Source: Capitulum mitella (Eukaryota; Arthropoda; Thecostraca; Pollicipedomorpha; Pollicipedidae). Taken from it: a stretch of DNA of 64,000 bases. Each line of letters begins with the position of its first letter. Position 1 is the first letter of the stretch. The notes below the pieces were generated by a model. That model was given only the letters and a program-made list of their open reading frames with translations. It was not told where the DNA came from and made no database searches. The position numbers were made by a program, and so were the translations under genes. Positions 11,590 through 23,614 of the stretch are shown here, piece after piece. Location of the stretch: the NCBI GenBank assembly GCA_030062745.1, contig CP099843.1, positions 16,906,997 to 16,970,996 on the forward strand, read 5' to 3'.

Positions 11590-11945
11590 TTAACCCTATT
11601 CGCGGGAGGGTGGGGCTGAATCTGCCCTCCTCGGGTATTTTGCTTGCCAATTTCAGCGTTTTTGACGCAGCTTCACGAAACTCGGTCATCTTTCCTACCT
11701 GTTGTTTTTGCGTTCTGTAACAAAATTTCGTAGTTCTCTTTTACTCGGGGGTGAAACCAGGGAACGTTTTTAGGAGGAACCTCAGGCTATATTTGGCCCA
11801 GTACAGGGCAAAAGAAAAACGGCTACCAAAAATAGCTTTTTTAAGACAGAATTTAAATTCTTTATGGACGTATAGTTAAATAGTTGGGCAAGCAGACAAA
11901 CACAATTTTGTTTATCTGCGGAAATTTCACAAGATAAGGTCGCGT
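11590..11945 (-). mobile_element. TTAA-flanked element family 1, truncated copy E
   Basis: It begins TTAACCCTATTCGCGG and follows the 3' part of the complete copy at 60819-62009 in inverted orientation ('tttttgacgcagcttcacgaa', 'taacaaaatttcgtag', 'taaatagttgggcaa'). Similarity stops near 11945. It interrupts the hAT transposase and is therefore younger. Confidence 0.75.
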
Positions 11946-12437
11946 AAGGTAACGCTTACAAGTTGGTGTTGATCTGTCTCTCGGAGATGCTCCGCGCTTC
12001 GAACTCTAACTAATTGTTGAGACGGTGGGTAATTGGATCGTTTCAGGGGACTATTTTGAGGAAGCTGTACTGTTGACGAGGCACTAAATGCGTCTGATAA
12101 CGCCATTTTTTAATTGTGCGTCTTTTGGTACCAATATAGCATGGCAGCTATGTGGATTTCCGGAGTTATGAGAAATGAGAGGCCTGCGCCTAGAACACCG
12201 ATCTTTTTTGGGATCTTGGCACAGAGGGGTTTCGACTTACATTCTCTCGACAGGGCCCTGGCCCACTCAGTGTTGATTTGGTTCCCTCCAATGTTGGTTT
12301 GGGTTCCTCCAATATTTTCTGCCGGTTTTGAAGAGAATTGGGCAAAAATAGCGAAAGAAACGGCCGCAGTAGAATAAAGATAAGCAGAAAGTATGGAATA
12401 AAACATAAAGTGACGCATCTATCTGTCTTTCTTTCTA
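11946..12437. other. No recognisable gene
   Basis: Short overlapping frames on both strands between 12110 and 12418 are shadows of each other. Nothing is supported. Confidence 0.35.
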
Positions 12438-12556
<119 letters not shown>

Positions 12557-12574
12557 TATATACATGGGGCACAC

Positions 12575-12722
12575 GCAATTTTTATTTAAAACAAAATGCA
12601 ACAAAAACTTAAAAATTTCCATTCATCAAAATAAAGCGGGCTAAATCCGTTGAGAGACCCACCATTGGTGGGAGGTTAAGTTGTTGGGCCCTCGTGTCGG
12701 GCCCACCCAATCATTTACAGAA
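12575..12722 (-). repeat. Dispersed repeat family 5, copy 1
   Basis: The reverse complement ('taaatgattgggtggg', 'aacctccca', 'ggatttag-ccgctttattttga') matches 45340-45475 in the same order. The two copies are opposite in orientation. The family is not identified. Confidence 0.65.
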
Positions 12723-12724
12723 AC

Positions 12725-13375
12725 TGACGGCCCTCTTGGCACATGTTTGCTTCATACTTTATGCTTATTTAGCTTCAGCGTTAGGTGCGTCGAAACATAA
12801 ATTAATAAAAGTAAAAAAATAAAAGAAACAAACATAAAAACATAACGATACGATTTCTCCCCGCAGACATGAACACTGAGTCACAGCAAGAACTATACGC
12901 GGTATGCCGAGCACCGGCGCATGATGGCAGCAGCAGCAACTACCACGACGGCAGGAACAGGAGTGGCAGACTGCTGACGATATTGGTGAGCTGTTCGAAA
13001 TTACCGACTGATGTATAGAATTATCCAAATCCAAAATTAATTCTTGAGGATTATTTCGCACAAACAGATGTTCGGAGAGTGATACAAGATGATGCGTTCG
13101 AAATTTAAGGATGGTTTTCCATCAGAATGTCTTTTGGATAACCTACGTCTATGCGGAGATATGCCATCACTGGATTTCAGTAACCGTCCGATATTACCCA
13201 AATCTCCTCAGATATATAAGTATATACATGTATATATTCCTCATCTGTATTTTACGCGAAATATTTGCGATTTAAGGTATTTAGTAAAAACAACGTTGGT
13301 AGGGCTCTGAGGAACAATGGTAGTACCAAATGTGTTTTGGTAAGGTTAGGGCCCAACCAGGCCTATAAAAAACAA
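12725..13375. other. No recognisable gene
   Basis: AT-rich DNA. A minus frame at 12765-13061 starts with low-information sequence and has no domain. Nothing is called. Confidence 0.35.
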
Positions 13376-13379
13376 CACC

Positions 13380-14295
13380 CGTGGCAGTGACCTTTGACCT
13401 CTCCCGTCAGGCAATTTAAAACTGAGCTGATGTGTAGCAGACATGAAGGACATTGTGCACACGAAACTGTGGAACAGTCAGACAAAGGAGAGGCACGAAA
13501 TCAATCATTTTTCGTCAAATAGCTTCAGGGCTTATTATCCAAGCGACACTTGTCAGCACCTTAATCAAGATACTTGAAAAGTTTCAGTTGGCCTGGACAT
13601 GTCTTTTGCCACTCTTATTAAAAATACTTGGGGACGTATTGTGTTACATTTTCGGGAAGATCACATGGGACAAACATGGTTAAAACCGGAAATGTTCCAA
13701 GTGTGGGGACGTTGCCAATGGGGCCATGGGGGCCATGGCCCCCTCTGAGCCAAGCGGTCTGCACTAGATACATGGCGATTTGGCATGAGTACGTAATAAT
13801 GATCATACATATGTTGCAAAAACAGACATTATACGTTTTCCTGTGCATTGGATATGAGATAAATTGCCTAAATTTGCTGCGTTTTCTGTAAATTTCGTCG
13901 TATGCCTGTGGCATATGACAAAATTTGACATTTGGCCCTCCTTAGGAAAATCCTGGCAACGTAACTGTCCAAGAGACCAGGTGAGATCAAAGGTCATCCC
14001 ATGGTCGCCTAAAATTAAAGTCAGTTATGAAAACTGGTTCATTTCTCTTTCGAATGGCGCTAATTGCACCGTTCTGTGACAATCTTTCACCGAGTTATGG
14101 GCATTTGAACCATGCGATGTTTGTAAAAAAATCGGTGACTTCTCATGACCTGTAACTTGACGTCAGAAATCACCCAGGGCCAAAAAAAAAAAATTATAGC
14201 TGGCCCATTTTAAATAGGTTTTATGAGCGTACTAAATTTCACCAAAATCGAAAGGGACCAGGTCAGTTTTGGTGCAATATGACCTGGAATGACTT
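13380..14295 (+). repeat. Dispersed repeat family 3, copy a
   Basis: Shares long ordered blocks with 35330-35960 ('gctgatgtg-agcag', 'cattttcgggaag', 'gagttatggg-atttgaaccatgc') and, inverted, with 32500-32910. No coding potential. The class is unknown and the ends are not sharply defined. Confidence 0.7.
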
Positions 14296-17200
14296 ATCTG
14301 GCAGCCGAAGGTAACTCAAACACGTAGCCACCATTTTTGGATGCGGAACGAAACATGTTTGGTAAGATGGGGTTGAGGAATAATAAGATGACAATTTACA
14401 TACGTTTGCATAGTTTTTAGTGTCATGCAGTCCGCAAACAACGGTATTTAGGGGCCACAAGTTGCCAGGTGCGCCAGAGCCATTGGACTGTGCGTGGAAA
14501 TTGCCTCAGTTTGTCGTCGGAGAGTTGCGGCATGCTCGAGTTACACTAACTTGAGTCAACAAAGGTTGCATTATGCAGAACAACTTAAAAAAACAGAGTT
14601 TCTGCAATCTTGGATATGATATTTCATGTTGTTGGTTAAAGTAAGAATTAGGGAATATGCCTTTAGTACACCAAAGTATTCAGACCGGAATTACATATCA
14701 TCTCGCCAGTTCTGTTCATTGATCAGACTTGTTTCCGGATTGTGAGCAAGTCTGCTGTTCCCATTGATGACATCTTTTATGTGACGAGTAGAGATATTTG
14801 TTACCACTTTTCCCAGTACCTTAACATAATTACAAAGACTGACTGCACAATGGAATCTGCATATTTTCTTCATTTATGTGCGGACAGTCCAGTTGCCGAC
14901 AGAGCCACAGAAGTGGCCTCTACGGGAAAAAAAACTGGTAACAAACGGTCGCCACGGCGACACCGCAACCCATATTCATTCCAATTCCATCCTCTGAAAG
15001 CACCCCAATTCTCTGGAAATGATGAATGATACCATCACTGCCAATCGTTTGTATTTGGTTCACATGTGAAACAAACTCATGCTGCAAATACAATGTTCGT
15101 CTGCTGTTTGCTTTTACCATCTTCGGTCGAACGATGTCAGCTGCCTTCGGTCCAATCGGAAGTGACATTACGGCTTAAATGTATGACGTCACAACAAGCG
15201 GCTGAATCGGCAGTCGAACACGCGGGCTAAATCGGCAGCCGAATCGGTTGCGAAAAATGACGATGGAAAGCCAGATGTGAAATATGGGTTTAACGAGCCG
15301 GTTAGACACCGGACAGACAACGGTTAGACCGGTTAAACTGGATCGGACCTTTAGACGTATTTCTGAACCGCTCAGTAATGCCAGCGAATAATATCAAGGG
15401 AGCATTTGATTAAACTTGCTCTTCCTCGAATGCAAACTACTGCAATAAATCAGAAAATATCTTTTTTGGTATCGCAAAATGCATAAAGCGAAAGTAATGG
15501 TGCAAGCAGCAACGGATTAAGCCTTACTCATCATGCGCCCCACAAGGCTTTTCGCTGCTAAAGATTCGTTTGATGAGCTTATATTGTTGTGTAAATGCAT
15601 TTGTTGTCTTCTCTGCTGCTCTGCGTTTCGTCTTGCCACGTATTAGTTCCTCCTGAATGAGCTCGTTTTCATTGCCGGCGGATGATGGCTTTATTTTATC
15701 GTTCGGATACCTGCGTTCTCTTGATACACTCGCTTACTTCTTCGAATAAGGTATATTTCTAAGAATGTTTTCGATACTACAAAAATTACATAAAACATCG
15801 TATGACAAGTGTAATACAGTATCTACGGCACCCTGCAAGACAACAGTAGCTATATTCTACATTATGTTCGTGGATTAATTATTGAAATCCGTTGAAACAG
15901 TCAAAACGTGATATCTACGAAAAAGAAAAATATTCCACTAGTGGCGATGCATCTGCAGAGACGAATTGAGACAATACGTCTATAGCTTTGCAGAAAATAG
16001 CACGTGACAGATCTGGGTCTGCAGTCCGACAGCTGCACGGTTTGATCCCGTTTCAAGCCACTTGCCAATTTCGTTGGCTTTCATTTACACCCAACGCTAA
16101 AACATCACCGTGTCGGGGAATGAGATGCATATGAGATGCATGCATACGCCCTTCATTCGAGAGTAAGAACTGAACAAGAGAAGAAATATCACGGTGAGTT
16201 TAGTAGCGTTTTTCATATTCGGTGTTGTGAAAAAAACGTCTCCAAACCTCGGTATGACAAGAATTCTGCAAGGACAGATCCAGAGAGATGAGCAAAATTA
16301 GGGCACGTAAAAAAACAAACATTACTGAAGAGTTTGGATGGGTATGGATCATCAAAATCCCTTTAAAAAGGATTTTAATCGATTCCCAAATCCTTTCCAC
16401 CAAAAGAAATGCAATCCAATCCCAAATCGCACCACATCGAAAGGGTTGTAATGCAATCTTCAATCTATCTGGTAATATTTCGAATAGTTAATCTTCGTTA
16501 AAACGGCCACAGCAGTACGCACGACAACGTTAATGGCTTGTGATGCGGATAAGTATCATCCATCGTTCCGCAAACTTTAACTCTTTTATAAATCGGCACC
16601 TGGTGAGAAGGCAATGGGAACAAACATTGGGGAATGTATTTTTTCACACCCCTCTTCTTTTATGATTAGGGGTTATTGTCTGGGTTCAGGAAGAGTGATT
16701 TCGTTTTTCGTGCAATTACTTACGTCGTGCCCAACTATTATGTCATTGAATACATGGGTTCCAGAACAGAGCAGAGCCGGGGGAGGGGCACAGGAGACAT
16801 CTCCCCAAATTATCGTGAGGGGAACAGCCTGTCTACATTTTTTGCACGCCGCGACAAGTTTCTGTGCTCTGAGACGCCTACCTTATTACGCAGCACCACT
16901 GGCCAATGCCAACTGGACTCACTGGCTGTGGTGCGTGGTGTAGCCAGGATTTACTCTTTGAGAGAGAAAACTCAGGTTTAGCCCCCCACCCATCAACCTC
17001 AAATTAGAAAATTTCCCAAGTTCTCTCACTTTATTTTCATGACCCTTAAAAAACACACAAAAATATAACAAATGATGGTTTGCATACTGTTCTTGTGTTT
17101 TTACACTGACGGCCGCTCGTGACAAGATGACTGAACAAGTGTTTCGCTAGTCCTACGAGCAGGCCACTTCTATGTGCTTTTTCATTTCTGCTCTTTATTC

Positions 17201-17490
17201 TCTCTTTCATTAGCAAGTTAACCTTTGGCCCGGCAGGATGCCCCGAACTGACCTCAGCAGCGGGTCGGCGAGAGCTGGACAGTTGGCCTCCCGACTTGCT
17301 CTAGTGAATGTCCGATCATGGCTTCTTTCTGACGCACAGAGGATAAAATAAATTCTACCCACTGCCACGCCCACAGCTACTACGCACACGAGATCGACAG
17401 CAAGTCAGCTCACCTTGAAGCCGCGTCGTTGAATCTTTTTCTTGTGTAAAACCACGTAAGTAATGGCTGAAATTTAAGTAATTGATAAAT
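14296..17490. other. Intergenic DNA without recognisable gene
   Basis: All frames are below 110 codons and show no domain. A short palindrome near 16354-16376 (AAAATCC and GGATTTT) and scattered repeat-like words occur. A possible B-box-like word GGTTTGATCCC near 16036 hints at an old SINE but has no convincing A box. Confidence 0.4.
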
Positions 17491-17497
17491 AAACGGC

Positions 17498-17655
17498 AAT
17501 GAGCAAGGACTGCAAAAAAGGCTGCAGAAAAAACGGGATTCAATCTGCAGTCCAGTCCTTTTTTAATGATATTATTTCACTTTCATTCCTTGAAAAAGGA
17601 CTACAACCCAGAATTTCAAATCCTGCAGTCCAAGTCCTGATGATCCTTGCTGATG
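17498..17655. repeat. Foldback (MITE-like) element
   Basis: The left end reads AGCAAGGACTGCA and the right end reads TGCAGTCC...TCCTTGCT, so the two ends can pair. An inner pair CTGCAGTCC/GGACTGCA adds to the fold. About 155 bp long. Target duplications are not clear. Confidence 0.5.
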
Positions 17656-17758
17656 GGGAAGGGGAGGGAGCTTTGTATAGTGTCAGTGTTCCAAGGAAAC
17701 AAATTCAAACTGTGCCTTTAAACCGCATCGGAGAGCCAGGCTGTGATGCCCCAATGGT

Positions 17759-17764
17759 TTTATT
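17759..17764 (-). terminator. Candidate poly(A) signal (AATAAA on minus)
   Basis: TTTATT on the plus strand reads AATAAA on the minus strand, 334 bases downstream of the stop codon of the minus-strand secreted-protein gene. A plausible 3' UTR length; not proven. Confidence 0.35.
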
Positions 17765-18097
17765 ATGATGTCATGGCAAACCTATTTTTTCAGAAGATAG
17801 CTACGTTGCCCAGGTAGGGGCGTAAATAAACTGAAGCGGCTGGGTTTTGTGGTCTGGCATTGATGCTGTTCCGTGGTGCAGAAAGCTCCTAGTAGCTCGT
17901 GCCATCAATAATGAGATGCTTTTGTCACAAGCGGGCCGGGTCACCTTTCCGGATATGCACTATTTATCTTATGTTAAACTTGCTAACGTCTACAAACACG
18001 GAAATTCATATGCGTATGGTTTGCGAAATAAGGAGCAGCGGTCCACAAAGCCGAAACCTGATTAAGTCAGGATGCTGAGTCCCAGGCCACGACCAAC

Positions 18098-19612
18098 TCA
18101 CGGTGTGGAACCTGCGACTACGTCGCCCGCCTGGTTGGAGAAGCCGTGTCCGCTCATGACCCAGGTGTCCGTTCTCCACCGGGGGTCGTACCTAGCCAGT
18201 CGGATGAATGTCGGGCCACAGCAGCCCCCCACGCCGATCCAGGTGACCTGCGGCAGAATGCGCGCGGTTTCCGCGGCGTACATCGCCTCCCTTTGCTCGT
18301 TCCGGTAGATGGTCACCGATCCGTTGTTGTAGCGGACCGTGAACGTGTTGTAAGCTGTTGCACTAAGGACTGGACCTGTTTGAAACACCTCAGAGTTCTC
18401 GAATGCGCCGTTGAATAGTGACCAGAACGACAGTGAGCTGTACATGTTATTCCATCCGCCGATGACGATTGCGATCCTTTCCGAGCTGGGCCCTCCAAGC
18501 AGAACGTGACAGTCAGTTGCCGTCATGCAGTCGTACTTCATCGTCACGTCCGTTGTGGCTGGAATCCGCCTGTTGATGTAGGCGTCGTTTGTCACTTCGA
18601 AGACGGGGTCGTCCCCGGTGCCGGCGGGCTCGAACAGCCACGGGTCTGCGATTCCAGAGTCCACCTGGAGCCAGCCGGGCCCGTGTTTGGCGAGTACCAT
18701 GACGTAGTCGAGTGTCTGCGTGACAGACGCCTGCGCACTGACCAGGCTGGGATTGTCCTCGGGCCCGATCTCCATGAGGCCTCCGCACCAGGAGACATGC
18801 AGCCGGGTGAAGGACACGGTATTCGCGATGCCCGGCGTGCTTTGGCCGGTAACGAGGTTGTGAACAGAGTTCTGCTCGTCTAAGTAGAACAGGGTCACTT
18901 GGTTTTCGGTGACTTCGAAAACCAGTCGGGTCCCTTCGTGGGCGAACGCGTGAGTGGCGCTGACCGCAGCCGTTGATCCACTGGTGAGTTTCACGCTGGC
19001 CTTCAGTGAGCAGGTCCCCGGCTTCAGTTTCTTGAATGTCCAGAATCGCAGATCCAAGTCCATGTTTATCACCTTGGGCATCGCAAAACCAGGCAGAATT
19101 TCCCAGTGGGTGTCGCTCACCTGACATGAGCTGTTCGCGCAGGAATACGCGCCGGGCGGGGTGAGAGACGGACTGCTGCAGTGCAGATCGGAGGCACAGA
19201 AGTCTCCCACGGCCTCAGCCTGACAGCTGTCGGAGCAGTAGCCTCCTTGTTGGCAGATGGCGTCATCCCAGTACGGCATCTCGAATTCGCGGGCGGGCTC
19301 GTCACTGACGTCATAATAATCCATTACTGCTTCCTCCACCAACTGATGACCGTCACAGGCCTGGTGTTCCAGCAGCTGACAGTTGACGTCCGCGGACGCA
19401 GGGCCGTAATTGAAGGCCTGGCAGCCGATTGCGTCGTCGCACCTCATCAGACAGGCGTCTGGAGTTGCGACCTTGTGCTCCTGCAGAGGGGACTGCCCAA
19501 CTAGCCTCCTGCCCTTGCGATGCTTCCCGGCGGCGTACTTGGGCTCGACAACGACCAACAGCGAGGTCAGCAGCAGCCACAGCAGCAAGGCTGCTGGGCG
19601 ATGACAGGACAT
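18098..19612 (-). CDS. Secreted protein with apple/PAN domain and two FAMeT-like domains
   Basis: This is a 504-residue, apparently intronless frame. The ATG at 19612 is preferred over the in-frame ATG at 19702: it has A at -3, lies about 95 bases below a TCAGTC initiator, and starts a clean signal peptide (residues 1-23; LLLWLLLTSLLVVV core). Residues about 36-100 form an apple/PAN-like module (CLMRC, GCQAFNYG, NCQLL). Residues 120-165 are Cys-rich (8 Cys). Residues 170-318 and 337-490 look like two copies of the farnesoic-acid-O-methyltransferase-like fold; the second is clearer, with IAIVIGGWNNMYS, FTVRYNNGSVTIYRN and a closing GHGF. Despite the family name, proteins with this domain have no proven methyltransferase activity, and many are secreted and possibly carbohydrate- or surface-binding. 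The last point and the domain boundaries are inference. The frame ends at TGA 18098-18100. Overlapping Arg-rich frames are shadows. Confidence 0.8.
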   Translation of the reverse strand: MSCHRPAALLLWLLLTSLLVVVEPKYAAGKHRKGRRLVGQSPLQEHKVATPDACLMRCDDAIGCQAFNYGPASADVNCQLLEHQACDGHQLVEEAVMDYYDVSDEPAREFEMPYWDDAICQQGGYCSDSCQAEAVGDFCASDLHCSSPSLTPPGAYSCANSSCQVSDTHWEILPGFAMPKVINMDLDLRFWTFKKLKPGTCSLKASVKLTSGSTAAVSATHAFAHEGTRLVFEVTENQVTLFYLDEQNSVHNLVTGQSTPGIANTVSFTRLHVSWCGGLMEIGPEDNPSLVSAQASVTQTLDYVMVLAKHGPGWLQVDSGIADPWLFEPAGTGDDPVFEVTNDAYINRRIPATTDVTMKYDCMTATDCHVLLGGPSSERIAIVIGGWNNMYSSLSFWSLFNGAFENSEVFQTGPVLSATAYNTFTVRYNNGSVTIYRNEQREAMYAAETARILPQVTWIGVGGCCGPTFIRLARYDPRWRTDTWVMSGHGFSNQAGDVVAGSTP

Positions 19613-19703
19613 CGTGCTCGACACCGTCTGCACACGGCGAGAGATGCAGGAAGTTTGAAGTGGGCACCTCACTGGTCGCGTCCACAGCCAACTTATCACC
19701 ACC

Positions 19704-19709
19704 GACTGA
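19704..19709 (-). promoter_or_regulatory. Initiator element TCAGTC
   Basis: TCAGTC on the minus strand matches the arthropod initiator TCAKTY and predicts transcription from about 19707, 95 bases upstream of the secreted-protein ATG. No TATA box is seen at -30. A GGACGC resembling a downstream promoter element lies three bases off the usual position. Confidence 0.4.
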
Positions 19710-19799
19710 AGGGAATGACCAAACCTCAGCGAGGATCCGGATCGACTGTGCAGTTGAAGCGCACCTTTCTGTGCTCGGGTGTAGTTTAGGAATTGGCGC

Positions 19800-21515
19800 T
19801 ACACGATAAGGTGGGCGACGGCTTCGCGGTATGCCTACAGGAAACGGCGAACGTCCCGTTCGCGTGCTACGCTGGCCTTTACGCGCCCCGAGGTTTGCAC
19901 CGTTGCCAGGAAATACTTGGCGGAATGATGAACGAGGCTTGTGACGTATGCTGCAGCACTGGCATTTACGGTGCTGCGGATAGTTGGTTGTGAAATGCTG
20001 CTGTGCGTCTGAAAGATTTCATTGAATGCCAGCGCGAAGCCGGAATGCAGCGCTAAAACTTGAGTTGTTGGTAAGTTCTTCTACCGTCGTTATAGAGCGG
20101 ATCTCTGCGAGCTGCACACAAGGGCGGGAGAAGCGAGGAGAGGGGGACAGCAACCCCAAACTGCCCTGAAATCTAATATTGACTGTATGGACTCTGACTG
20201 GAAAGAATTGGCCCAAGGCGCTTCTTTGCCCTCCCCTTCTTCCAGTGTCCCGCAACCGTGGAGGAGTTACCGCTCCCCACCTTCACGGTTCTCTGTTTAC
20301 AGAAAATAAAGATTGTTCCAGTCCTAAGAAAAGATACGGGGAAATCTTCAGCTCAGACGAGGTCCTCGTGAAACGAGACTTCAGAGGAAGTGGCAATGAC
20401 TATGAATAACGTTTCTAACGCCTGCATGCCTACATTTTTGAGTTTACACTACTAATTACCTAGCGTACCGAAAAAAATTGCTGAGTCGAGAAGTAAACCA
20501 GCATCACAAGCAGCGGCAATGTGGAATGAAGTCAGGCTTGGATTTACGCAATGGCCAGCCCTAGGAGATTTTTAATCCCTTTTGGTAAGGGCAATGTCTT
20601 ATATTGTTGAACGTTTCTAAATCAAAGGAAGATAATAAAATTCGTGGTTTACTTCATATTCTACATTACGTTTTGGCAGTGAATTTATGAGGAAACTCAG
20701 TTAATGCTGGGACGAAAATAATAATTTTGGTTGTGAAATCTAATAAATAATCATGGTAATGGACATCGCATAAATAGCGCAGCGTTTTCTAAAGTAATAC
20801 CAATTCGATGGGCATTTCAGACCTCTTAAAACAATGTTTTCATTTTCCAAAGTTTTGCATCTAGACGTCTTTGTGTATTTATGTTTTTCAATATGTTTCT
20901 GTGTAATTGGGAACGTCCAGTTTTACGTCAAACTGTAACACAGAAATAGCCAAAATTTCGCGTATCTCGCGTAGTGAGCGAAGTAGCAGGTTCACGAGTA
21001 CAAATAGCGCCACCTTCACAACATTTACTTCCATATAGAGGGCGCTGAGGCCTTAGCGCCTTATATTATCCGACGCTTAAGTGGATGCTGGGAAAACAAC
21101 GGTTATTTAGCGAACGTTGTATCCACTGGATTTTTACGAAACTGGCCTTTATTTCTTGGTTAAAAAGAAACTTTTTTGACAAAAACGGGCATTTTCCTCG
21201 TAAAATGTTTAGTTCTGTCAATAAACCACCAATATGTATCGTTGGGTAACATTGATTCGCGAGATGCAAAATTTATATTGTCGCAATTCTAATAACGGTA
21301 TGGCTTCACCGTGAAGTAAGAACGCACCACCATGTTTGCCGTCGTTGTAACTTCAGGGTGCCGCCAACAATGAATGTTGGAATGAAGCATTCAGGCCTGG
21401 GAAGCAAAGCGCAGGCAACAATAAACGAGAAAATATCAAGAACATGGACTTAAACCCTATTCCGTGCTCTTGCCCGATACACAGAAAACATTTTTACGAA
21501 GGCACTAGTTTCACA
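19800..21515. other. Intergenic DNA without recognisable gene
   Basis: No frame above 80 codons and no domain. The DNA becomes strongly AT-rich from 20400. It would hold upstream regulatory DNA of the minus-strand secreted-protein gene, but no specific site was recognised beyond the initiator. Confidence 0.4.
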
Positions 21516-21519
21516 CGCG

Positions 21520-22255
21520 GCTTTTCAACGATCAACCCGCGCCCGACTGGCAGTCGGCCCTATGCACGCCGGACTGGGGGGGAGCGGTTGACCGCCCCTC
21601 GCAAACGGTTGCTCGCGTGATGACAAATAGCATACCATTGAAAAGCTGGTGACGAGTATATCTCGAAACTGGCCCCATTTTTATTTCTGGAAAATATGCA
21701 TGCCATTTACGCCCTATATTTTTTTCTCAAAGCCAGTACACGAAACCGAGAAACGGCTTGTATCTCAGAGGCTGTGATTAATGAAGTATAGATAAGGAGA
21801 CCAACAAATAGGCAAAAGTCCGCAGATGCAAATACGTATCTAATTTCTCCGCTTTGTTTAATATACACGTGGAAACATTCAGTTAACACGCGACTGGCTG
21901 GAAGTTGGCGCCAGCCATGCCCGACGGGGGGGGAGGGGGGCAGTTGACCGTTCCCTTCTAACTCGAGAACGGTTGGTCTCACGATAAAAATAAGCATACC
22001 GTTGGTAAGCTCGTGACGAGTAGAGCTTGAAACTGGCACCATTTTTAGTTTTGGTTGATGTGTAGGCCATTTACGCGCTATGCATGCTTTCTTATAGCCG
22101 ATTGCATGAAATCGGGAACGGTCTAAATCTCAAGGGCTGTGATTGATAAAGGCTAGGTAAATACACCAACGAATGGGTAAAAGCCCACAGATGCCGATAC
22201 ATGTCTAATTTCCCTGATTTGCTGAGCCTATGCGCGAAAACGTTGAGATAAAGAC
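21520..22255 (+). repeat. Tandem duplication, period about 365 bp
   Basis: Two diverged copies in direct order. 'aagctggtgacgagta' near 21643 matches 'aagctcgtgacgagta' near 22008, and flanking blocks such as 'gccatttacgc' and 'ggctgtgatt' keep the same spacing. Each copy has a G-rich run after a 'cgactgg' or 'cccgac' word. Noncoding. Confidence 0.75.
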
Positions 22256-22274
22256 CCAGTGATTTTCGCTACAC

Positions 22275-23610
22275 TGTACGGCGGGCGCGGTGCCGGACGC
22301 GGGATGAAATTATCGAGAACTAATTTTAGCGCTCTTTTATTTTGGCTTCACACACCTTACTAAGCAGTGTTTCTTGATGCTAGTGGTTCTTGTGATGGTT
22401 TCCGATGCTTAAATTGTTGAACAATTTACTAGTTATCAATCTACATAATTTACGAAGCTTTATTCGCGAAAGCCTGTCTCTTCCCAAGAAACGCAATTTT
22501 TTAACTTCTTCAGCTGCTTGGTGTTACTCGCAATTGTGAGAGACAGTTCTGCCGTTTCCTATGCGTTCCACGCCATTCGTCGCCGATTTTGACAGCGATG
22601 CATGTTGGCTCAAAAGTTATTCGTGACCTGAGCTCAGGTCAGTGGTTGGAGTCATCAATACCTTGCGACTGACGCTGATTGGATGTCCGCATCACCCCAC
22701 ATCCAAAATCTTCTAAAAACCGTAAATTCCCGAAAAAACGACGACATGCCTTGACCTTAGATCAATAACCCGGACATTTCCAAAAAATATGAGATAGCGG
22801 ATTTTTTTTGCAACTGCTAAGATATCTAAACCCTACAAAGTTTATTACGATATTCTGTTTCCCGAAAAAGTTACAGGTCGCTAGACGTTTCTGGAGATAG
22901 GTCTACATGACCTGATCTAGGTCAGACCCCTGACTTGATCTGAGGGCAAACCTTTGACGCAAGATGTAAAAATGATCAAGCGTTTCGTTTCGTGTTTCGT
23001 GACAACATTTCGTGGCGCGGCGTTCTTTCGTTCTCTCACAGTCTTGGAAGAACCTCAGCCCAGTCGGAGCCGGGTTAGTGACAGGGATATTCGTGTTGCT
23101 GAGCGGCGGGGTGCCGGTAACAAACGCGGAACGGAATAAACAGGAACTAATTTTAGCGTTCCTTTAGTTTGGCGACATAGGCCTTGCAAAGTTGTATGCA
23201 GGGATGCTAGTGGCTCTTGTGATGGTTTCCCGTCCTTAAATTTTGAAACAGTTAAATGGTTATCAATCTATGCATTTGGCTGATCTTTATTCGCAATTGC
23301 CTGTTTATGTCCGGAATGCGCATTTTTCAAACTTTTTTTGAACCTCTTGGCATTATTTGCAACTGTGAGGGCCTCTTTTGTCATTTTCCACCCGTTCCAA
23401 GTTATTCTTCGCCGATTTTGACGACGGTGCATTTTGGCATTTCACATTTGACATGGGTCTACTTGACCTGACCTAGGTCAGACAACTGACTTGAGCTGGC
23501 GTCAAAACTTCGAAACAAAATGCAAAACTAAGCCAGCAAAAGATACGCAAAATTTCGTGGTGTTGCATTTATTTGTTCTCTCGCAGTCTTGCCGAGCCAT
23601 CAGGGGAAGT
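22275..23610 (+). repeat. Tandem duplication, period about 830 bp
   Basis: Blocks of the first copy (22275-22960) recur in the second (23100-23610): 'aactaattttagcg', 'gatgctagtgg-tcttgtgatggtttcc', 'gttatcaatct', 'cgccgattttgac' and 'gacctga-ctaggtcag'. The second copy is shortened by deletions. Short palindromes of the type GACCTGAGCTCAGGTC also occur. Noncoding. Confidence 0.7.
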
Positions 23611-23614
23611 CCAT

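Noticed and set aside
18506..19127. Long overlapping frames opposite and beside the secreted-protein gene
   Set aside because: Arg/His-rich frames with no domains, explained as shadows of the 504-codon gene.
18098..19612. Calling the secreted protein a working farnesoic acid O-methyltransferase
   Set aside because: The domain name is historical; there is a signal peptide and no recognised SAM-binding motif, so enzymatic hormone synthesis is not supported.
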